From the NCBI GenBank assembly GCA_025738555.1, contig JAOVFP010000001.1, positions 7,688,001-7,752,000 on the forward strand: DNA of 64,000 nucleotides, read 5' to 3'. The DNA is from Cyathus striatus (lineage: Eukaryota; Basidiomycota; Agaricomycetes; Agaricales; Nidulariaceae). The translations under genes were made by a program, and so were the position numbers. Numbering within the stretch: position 1 is the first letter of the stretch; each line of letters opens with the position of its first letter. The notes below the pieces were generated by a model. The model was given only the letters and a program-made list of their open reading frames with translations, searched no databases and was not told where the DNA came from. Below are positions 57,092-64,000 of this stretch, one piece after another.

Positions 57092-57325
57092 TTATCTACA
57101 AGAAAGGTGACTAGTGTTCACAAGGGTGAGGCGGGCAGTATTATAAGTCTGGCAGTGGAGGAAGAAGTCATCAGTGGTCTCGGGGCCATGTTGGCAGGAG
57201 GGACATATCTTGTCCGTCGATTTGCGTATGTGATGGAGGTGGGAGCACAGGAGGTTGTGATTTGTGATGTGATATACGAGTACTGTAGAGAGCTTGCGGG
57301 GGCGTTGATTCATTTAGCATATTGA
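57092..57325 (-). pseudogene. Non-LTR retrotransposon fragment (zinc-finger C-terminus)
   Basis: Minus-strand frame LLCSHLHHIRKSTDKICPSC followed by QHGPETTDDFFLHCQTY. This matches the C-terminal Cys/His motif that follows RNase H or reverse transcriptase in fungal LINE-like elements (usual form CPxC...ETxxHFLLHC). One metal-ligand His is Asp here. It is a short remnant with no reverse transcriptase domain nearby. Confidence 0.7.
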
Positions 57326-58733
57326 TACGACGAACTTTTAAATGTACTATATTATGTCAGTAGTAGCACCACCAACATATAATAGGTAATTACGTTAGTT
57401 ATATTTAGTACGAAGGGTATCTGGTTTGCAATAATGAAATATAACGAGTTAAAGACTATAGTTTGCTTTCTAAGACTTGATTTTAATACTTCAATTGCGG
57501 TACTAGTTCAAAAACTCGATAACCAATATTCAATTCAATTTAATAGTACTTGGTACTTCAAATTCTAATAAAACTTCGGATAATGATTTCAGAACGTTAC
57601 TCCACTTCGAGAACGGAAGTACAGCTCGGGCAGTGCATGTCCTCCCTACTCTACCATCCCTAAGTTATATATTAAAATTCTACCTATTGTATTTGTAACT
57701 GTAAATAGTATATCATATATGTAAATAGATCGCGCATGATACTTCTAAGACTGTCCATGAGTTCCCCCAAGGGTGGAGAACCTTCCACATGGCAAGCCAT
57801 ATGGACGCACCTTGTTTCAGAGGTGCGTCAAGCGTTGCGGCGCTGGTATTATCCTGGTACATGTGCTAAAATGTGCGCTCGCATTAGTATGCGCTTGGTT
57901 ACAAGAATTCCCGGAGTTAACGGCTCTTTATGCGGTGTGCATCAATAGTGCGTGATGGCATTGATACAGTCCTTGGCTATTTCCCGCGCCATTGTCCATG
58001 CGGTTTTGCACATGTAAACCGTGCAACCACTCGGTTTCTCATATGGGGGGTACGAGACCCATTCTAGTAAGGCTATGGGCTACGGATTTGAGCAATACCG
58101 GCCTATGTACCCTGATTGGGATTTTTCTCGGAGCAGTTGCATACACTGGCACGTGATGTGTCGGACTTGGTGAATGGAACACCGTTCGAGGTGTACAGGA
58201 GACGTACAACGGGCCTTGTCATGGAAATAATAATAATAAAAAAACATTAAACAAGTAGCTTCATAGCTACTGTGAAGCAAATGTAATAATTTTTTAAATA
58301 AGTGCAGGGAACCGAGGCCATATGATATATTTCCTAGTACCCTTGGTTTGTATCAATATGATACTTTAGCTGGCGACACGGGCCTCAGTCCCAGCCCTTG
58401 TACTCTTCCCTTAGTTGTGATGTATTTCGTAGAAAATACTATAGTTGGCAACTTGGGACTCATTCCAACTCTTATACTCATGGGTCGGCTTCTGCACAGA
58501 TTTAATATAGAAGTTTGAATAAAATGAATTAATAAAAGCGAAATATAACTCTATTTTAAAAGCCGGCGTATCAATATTTCTAATCCCCTCTTCTCTTTCT
58601 TCATGCGTGCTCTCGAATGTAAGCAAATGACTACTGTTATATAATATCAAGAAAGTTTATAATGTGAGTAATGCCCGATAACTATGTACACGTTTGAAAA
58701 TACTATATACAATATATGGAGGGCGAGCGAATA
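57326..58733. other. Gene-poor stretch
   Basis: No supported gene. A short diverged duplication (agctggcgacacgggcctca near 58368 and agttggcaacttgggactca near 58442) is the only structure I see. Confidence 0.4.
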
Positions 58734-60925
58734 TCAGCGTCTTTTTGCAATAACAGCAAGATCCCCAATAGGAATATCAATCCCCCTATCATGTCTTTTC
58801 TTTCCTTTGAGTGGATAGGCAAAGACTACCTCTCCCTTCAGATCGACTACCTGGTATTCCCCCCTGTAGATTTGGTGGTTTAGGTGATTCACGACCGTAA
58901 CCACTTGACCTCTCCTTTCCGGGGGAACCCTACGGACATATTTAGCCAGTACCGAAATTACAATATCACCAGTTAACTCCACTCGGATCGATTGATCGCT
59001 ATTAACGACATTGACGCAAAACCCAGTGCAGTTTTCATACCTCCCATTTTCAAATCCAGAGCTAGCCATAGTCAGTTGGGAGCCCGAAATAATCACATTG
59101 AGAAAATTTTTACTCAGAAACAAACTGTCGCTATTGACAAGTCGTTTGATCCAATGATCTGCAAAGTTGTAAATATATTAGGGAAATATTTACGAGGAAT
59201 AACAATACACACCATTGTACTCATTTATAAAATTCGAATGTGCTGAAGAGCCTTCACCTACAACAAAACTTTGCATGGATGGTGGAAGAAAGCCAGAAGG
59301 TTCCAAGTGGCCAGTTGATTCTTGGTTCTCTGGAACTATAATTACTATTATCAGTATATGTCAATACTACAACTAGAACAGACTGACTGCGATGCGGATA
59401 CGCAATAAATTCAGCAACAGCGGCATTTGATATCTAAGAAGTATTTAATTAAGCACATATATCACATATAAATATAAATACTTACTTGCAGGGTCCTTGA
59501 GCTGGGATTCCAAGCAGGCGTATGGGACCCAGTCCCACAATCATTTTCCCATTGAGGTGTAGGACATATATTCATCAATGATAATGAATCCCCAACAGAA
59601 TTAAGTCCCTTGAAAATTTCTGGGAGTGTGTCGTAATGCCTACCATATATTATTAGTTTGCAGGAGCAGAAAGCAATAATTTTATCTATAATTACCCAGG
59701 AATATATAAATGGTTTATTGACACTTCATCCTGACGGTTGGAACTTATTAAGCGGGCCTGAACTTCAAGAATGGCTTTCCCATCTGCATTCACACTCTTC
59801 AGTATACCCATATCCCCTTTACGAGGGCCAAATTTAACCACAGCGTATTGGCCATAAAGAAATTTATACGGATCTTCTCGCATGATCCTGGCCTCATATT
59901 CACTACTCTCCCCTTTAAAGGTATGGCTTCTATGGACTTCGCTACAAAAATCCAGATCCGATGAGCAACAGTTTGAGTAACGTATCAATGCAAAAATGTT
60001 CTTAATTACCTTTATTGGAAAGGTGATGATGGTAACTTTCTCCTCGCCAATTTGCCCATAAGGCTGTACATCGGATACCATCCCGACAATTCCTTTGAGA
60101 TGTCCAGACTTCACCCTAACGCCATCACCAATTTTGAAGCATTTTTGGAGTTGAATAACCGGATATTCGAAGAGTATTGTTGGGGATTCAAGGAGTCTCA
60201 GTGTCGCTGTCAGGCATGATTTTTGATTATATATAATGCATGCAAATGCACTGTATACCACAATTAATGAAATTGCACAGTAATGTCACATGACTGAATA
60301 CTTCACACCATCACATGATACAATACACTACTAATCAAATATACCCAATACTATACATGAACAAACCAATACCTTACATGAACAAATAACCCTAAATCAC
60401 CATTAAACATCATACACATATCAATAATTAATCACTTGCACAAACAATGCACTAACAAAGGATAATATGACACTCTTTCATTGTGTTATTCATCCATTGT
60501 ATAAAGACAATGAGAGACTATTTATATACAACTCCATTGTTTTCAATCCTATTGTTCATAATAAATGAACTACATTGTACTCTTTACCCATTGTCCAAAG
60601 ACAATGTGAAACTATTTATATATGACTCCATTGTTTTCACTGCCATTGTTTACACAATGGCAGATAGGTATCTATTGTTCTCTACTCCATTGTTATATAA
60701 ATGGACTCCTATTGTTCTTGCCCAGAACAATGTAGCTCTTTATTTAGAACAATGTAATTCATTACACATTGTGCTAACATAAGCTATTGTTCTCTGCTGA
60801 CTAACCCTCAAATACCATTGTCCTGTACAGCCTCAGATCTAAAATCTACACTTGCACATTACTTGTTTTGGAGAACAATGTAGGATGGTAGAGTGGGAAT
60901 TGGATTACTAAGCAGGTTGGGAAAA

Positions 60926-60936
60926 GGTATATAAGG
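60926..60936 (+). promoter_or_regulatory. TATA box within the insert
   Basis: ggtatataagg followed about 30 bp later by an AG-rich start region and cacccccca. It points toward the plus strand, opposite to the Spt5-like gene. Confidence 0.5.
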
Positions 60937-61019
60937 AGGGCAGTTTGGCAGTAGATAGATAGCTACCCACCCCCCAGTAGTCTCACCCATTTGTCATTAG
61001 TCATTAGTTATTAGTACAG

Positions 61020-61145
61020 TTTTATCAGCACAGCCAGTACAGTCAGTAACAGTAACAGTAACAGAAACAGAAACCGAAGCAGTCACAGTCACAGTCACAG
61101 TCACAGTCAAAGTAACAGTCAAAGTAACAGTAACAGTATCAGTAT
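61020..61145. repeat. CAGTAA/CAGTCA hexamer array
   Basis: Runs of cagtaacagtaacagtaaca, cagtcacagtcacagtcaca and variants (cagaaa, caaagtaa). Simple-sequence repeat. Confidence 0.9.
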
Positions 61146-63524
61146 TAGAAGCAGAGAACAGTTTACCATTGCATACTTCAGTCATAGGTCCAGTCCTAAG
61201 CAAGTTAAGCATTGATCTAAACAATATACACATCAAATATAGCATTAAGTCTATAGTGTGTACTATACCCCTTTCATTATATTTGTCATTATATACAGCC
61301 TTTGCTGTACATTACCCTTCATACCAAGTTTCATACAATTCATACAGCTTTTGCTGTACAAGATTATCCATTAAATTTCCAAGAATATCCTCGCTAAATA
61401 TTTCCTGACACTCAGGTGTTGTAACACGAACAAAGTCGATTCCTGTTAGCACCTTAGATTATCTTAATCTTAAATGACATCGCGTTTCCTTCTGAGATGT
61501 CTTCTACGAATGTGAGCAAAACCTTAGGCTGCTGTAGGACAACCTTCACCTGATCGCCTATACGTATAGCTGCTGAAAGTACAGCTCGCCTTGTATCTTC
61601 CAAAATATTTTTAGGAATTTGGCTACAGCTCTCGAAAGACCTTAGCTCTTCAATTGTAGGGGTTGCTTCAGCTTGATAATGGTATTCCGATGTGACTTTT
61701 TTACGCAGTATGAACCCTTCTGGTGTGTAGAAGGATTTCCTAAAATTATATCCTTTAATAATCACATTATTTTGATCTTCAAAAACAACTTCAAAAGTTT
61801 TCGGACTTGTTTCTCGAGCTTTGTCAGGATTAAAAAGCTCGCAAGGTGGTTTCGGATTTGACGAACTAGACACATGCTTTCGTTTCGACGAGTTCCTATA
61901 CATTATTCGAGGGATATGAACAACTTCGATCCTGAAAGTCCTCTCGCAGACATCCCTAATAAAACCTAGGTCGTATTGAAACCTTCCTTTGAGCCGGACC
62001 CATGTGTTCTTGGATGGAGTGTAGCGTTCTCCAATTTTTGAAAAGGCATCATCCCAGGCGGCAGTCGGCGCCGCATGGATACTGTTTTGATAAACATCCG
62101 CCAAAATTTTGGTGCTGGTCTTAAGGTTGTCGAGACATCTAGCTTCCACATAAACGTGACCAGGGATGACCGATAACGAAAATGCACTGCGAATGTACTT
62201 CGAGCCGCCGTGTAAACTGAGGGAAAATACCACGTCTTCCTCAGATCCATCCTATAAAATGTAAATAAGAACACAGACATATCTATGTCGCACTGACTGA
62301 CCTTAACCGCTACATCCCAAAGGGGCCAGTCCTTGGTAGGATTACGGCCGCGTCGAGGAATATTATGCTTGCTGACTGCCGAAGAAGAACTAGTTCCGCT
62401 CGCTGGCGAAACAACACCCATGTATGAGCTGGGACTTGAGTTGACATATGTTGTAACAATATCGTTGATAAGTTCGCAGTGATTATCAATGCGTTGTCCA
62501 GCTTGTAAACTCGCAAGAAGGCCCCCTCCACCTGAGCGTATGTGACCCATAACTTGCTGTTTCTTGTCCTCATTTTGTAGGCGCGCGTAAAGTGAACGCT
62601 GAAGTGTCAGTCGCGCTATGGGGGTGTTGGGATCTTCCTCATCCTCATCCTCATCCTCATCCTCATCATTGATAAAACCTACAATAGTCAATTTCAGCCA
62701 GAGAATTTGAATTCAGGTAATGAATTATATATACCATCCGTATCCTCATCATCCTCTTTGCCCTCTGAGTCAGAAGCCACCTTCGCTTCGATATCTAAGA
62801 ACATCTTCTGTACGATATGAAAGACTTCAATAATGCATCCGTTACTCTCAGCATAATACATCACCTCTATTCTTGCTCTCTTGTTATTCTTTGGTAGAGG
62901 CATCACGTCATCAGGGTCATAATGCCATTGAATTTCGCTGGCATCCTTCAACGAGCCGTCGTGATTCAAAGCACAATTATCTTCAGCCATTATTACTTTT
63001 ATCGCTACGGGTGGTGTTTTTATTGTATCAAAAAGTGCCTTCGTTGTGGGTCCCAGGTCCTGGTGATTTTTGTTGCTTTTACGGCATACCTTCGTTACGA
63101 CTAGATGTTTTATCGTTCAGTGATATGTATCTACGTTTATCTATGTTATCTACTTATTGTATCTACTGTATCTAGTCTATCTACTGTAATTAACGTTCGG
63201 ATACTACAGTGGTGAAGGAACGGACAAAGAATAAACAGACGCCCACAACCGTTATATTGAAAATGGTTTATTTTAGGGCAGGCTCAAATAATCACGTGAT
63301 ATTCCCGATCGTGTCACATACTACTAGTAAGTAAAACTTACGGATAGCGTATCTGCAGTATCTTATCTACTTTAACTAGTGTTCAGTTGTTACGATGGTG
63401 AAGGAACGGAAATAATTGGTAAAAAAAAAACCATAAACTAGTTGAATCTATATTAGCACCCATTAAACATAATAATAAGATCGATCTAGAAAAATGTTAC
63501 TGGGAAACCTCTATATGATATAGG

Positions 63525-63605
63525 TACTTATAGGGATTCGAAACCAAAGCCATGCAAAGATTAGTACAAAGTAGATTCGCACTGTACCATTAGGCTAATT
63601 TACCT
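63525..63605 (-). tRNA. tRNA-like sequence A
   Basis: On the minus strand: 5' GGTAAAT and 3' end TACC pair; D-arm-like TAGCCTAATGGTACAGTG; box B GGTTTCGAATCCC. The anticodon stem is uncertain (TGCGAA / TTTGCA with an extended loop, possibly an intron), so I cannot name the amino acid. Likely a tRNA-derived repeat. Confidence 0.45.
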
Positions 63606-63739
63606 TGCAAATCATACTAACTGCTCAGATTATATCAGTGCTCTTCGTGGTGCGAACTTTCAATAATAAACGCCCTTAACCTTGACAAGCAAATCGACTG
63701 CTCAGACTAGAAAAAGAAGTCAGAAGTTATCGACCTAGA

Positions 63740-63820
63740 GGTCCATTCGGGATTCGAACCCAAAGCCCTCCAAAATTTAGTACAACGTTTATTCACACTG
63801 TACTGTTAGGCTAATTGACC
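63740..63820 (-). tRNA. tRNA-like sequence B
   Basis: On the minus strand: 5' GGTCAAT pairs with 3' ATGGACC (one mismatch); D-arm-like TAGCCTAACAGTACAGTG; perfect box B GGGTTCGAATCCC. Compared with copy A the fourth acceptor pair changes from A-T to C-G, a compensatory change. Anticodon not assignable. Confidence 0.45.
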
Positions 63821-64000
63821 TTGCGAATTATATCCAACTGCTCAGATCATATCACTACTATTCATGCCGTGAACTTTTTTTTTAAAAAAAACTAACCTTA
63901 CAACTAGTTGAACTAATAAGAACTATATGATACTCTTTGTTGTGCGAACTTTCAATACTGAAGACCTTGCGAACCAGGTTAACTTCTCAGATTATATCAG

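Larger units (their letters stand above)
60265..61330 (+). other. About 1.1-kb insert splitting the Spt5-like gene
   Basis: Non-coding, with three features on the plus strand: a cluster of cattgt/acaatg motifs (60470-60885), a TATA box ggtatataagg (60926-60936), and a CAGTAA/CAGTCA hexamer array (61020-61140). The layout (regulatory cluster, TATA, downstream leader) resembles a retroelement LTR; a possible start is tgtcacatgac at 60284. I could not find matching target duplications, so identity and exact ends are open. Confidence 0.5.
58734..62990 (-). pseudogene. Spt5-like NGN/KOW gene, interrupted
   Basis: Pieces read in order on the minus strand. Acidic N-terminus from MAEDNCALNHDGSLKDASEI (62990), a DEDEDEDEDEED run (about 62650). 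NGN-like domain in DWPLWDVAVK...YIRSAFSLSVIPGHVYVEAR (about 62310-62110). KOW-like RIGDQVKVVLQQ ending VEDISEGNAMSFKI (about 61500). Then TTPECQEIFSEDILGN in another frame (about 61400). After about 1.1 kb of non-coding DNA comes KOW FKIGDGVRVKSGHLKGIVG (about 60120), KOW YGQYAVVKFGPRKGDMG (about 59830), a CTR-like TPAWNPSSRT (about 59500), and the C-terminal VRVELTGDIV...PPERRGQ (59000-58734). Spt5 NGN/KOW proteins bind RNA polymerase II to promote elongation; Agaricomycetes have many diverged Spt5-like copies of unknown role. The frame slip and the insert suggest a disabled gene, though an unusually long intron cannot be excluded. Confidence 0.7.
63180..64000 (-). repeat. Tandem array with tRNA-like inserts, runs off the window
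   Basis: A unit of roughly 180-220 bp recurs: ggtgaaggaacggacaaag (63210) and ggtgaaggaacggaaataat (63398) in the first part. Then cttgcaaatcatactaact (63604), cttgcgaattatatccaact (63822) and cttgcgaaccaggttaactt (63965), each followed by ctcagattatatca or similar. Two copies contain tRNA-like sequences. The array continues past 64000. Confidence 0.7.

Noticed and set aside
57736..57955. Two overlapping plus-strand frames as a small gene
   Set aside because: Both are short, overlap in different frames and have no motif or promoter context.
60284..61426. Calling the Spt5 insert a solo LTR with TG...CA ends
   Set aside because: The possible right end lies within sequence that still reads as Spt5-like coding, and no 5-bp target duplication matches.

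Overview
This window reads as a repeat-rich stretch of a mushroom-forming basidiomycete (Agaricomycetes) chromosome. The genes carry many short GT-AG introns, often 45-65 nt. The recognisable families are typical of that class: a class II ligninolytic-type peroxidase, a berberine-bridge-like FAD oxidase, a DUF6533-type membrane protein, Agaricomycete F-box proteins, expanded cyclin-like and Spt5-like families, and several DNA transposons. All exon structures were built by hand from reading frame and splice signals.

Layout. 1-5.7 kb holds non-coding repeats, an F-box pseudogene (2.6-3.5 kb) and two MITEs. 5.7-10.4 kb is a conserved block with a secreted FAD oxidase (minus) and a 12-exon METTL16-type U6 snRNA methyltransferase (minus). 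10.7-14.5 kb is a MULE transposon whose transposase has one internal TAG. 14.9-16.1 kb has a small secreted, possibly GPI-anchored protein and an intron-bearing tRNA-Asp. 16.1-20.7 kb is a mosaic of nested and fold-back elements. 21.7-31.9 kb has a cyclin-like gene, a decayed gene, three members of a small-protein family, an SDR oxidoreductase, an intact F-box gene and a 1.2-kb element with unusual subterminal repeats. 34.2-35.8 kb is an 11-exon peroxidase with an atypical Glu/Ser/Asp Mn site. 36.2-42.7 kb is a complete 6.5-kb DNA transposon. 44-46.5 kb has two tandem cyclin-like genes and a young MITE. 49.8-52.9 kb has a DUF6533-like gene and another cyclin-like gene. 53-56 kb is tandem repeats. 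57-63 kb has a LINE fragment and an interrupted Spt5-like gene. 63.2-64 kb is a tandem array holding tRNA-like sequences.

The most notable system is the 36195-42706 element. It has perfect 9-bp target duplications (GTTACGCGA), terminal inverted repeats of about 160 bp, and two uninterrupted convergent genes whose stop codons lie 8 bp apart. One encodes a 963-aa RecQ-like helicase with Cys-rich and zinc-knuckle segments; the other an 873-aa DUF6589-like putative transposase. It resembles helicase-encoding Academ (AcademH-type) transposons. Each terminal repeat also folds on itself, and the stem sequences differ between the two ends while pairing is kept. A decayed relative with the same terminus (CAGGCTCCTAAAACC) lies at 18175-20670 and carries a piece of a Cys-rich EGF-like gene.

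The host genes do not form an obvious pathway. Several local families are duplicated (F-box, cyclin-like, small GGWPNFM proteins), and many repeats sit at gene borders, which fits a fast-evolving accessory region around a few conserved genes (METTL16, tRNA-Asp).
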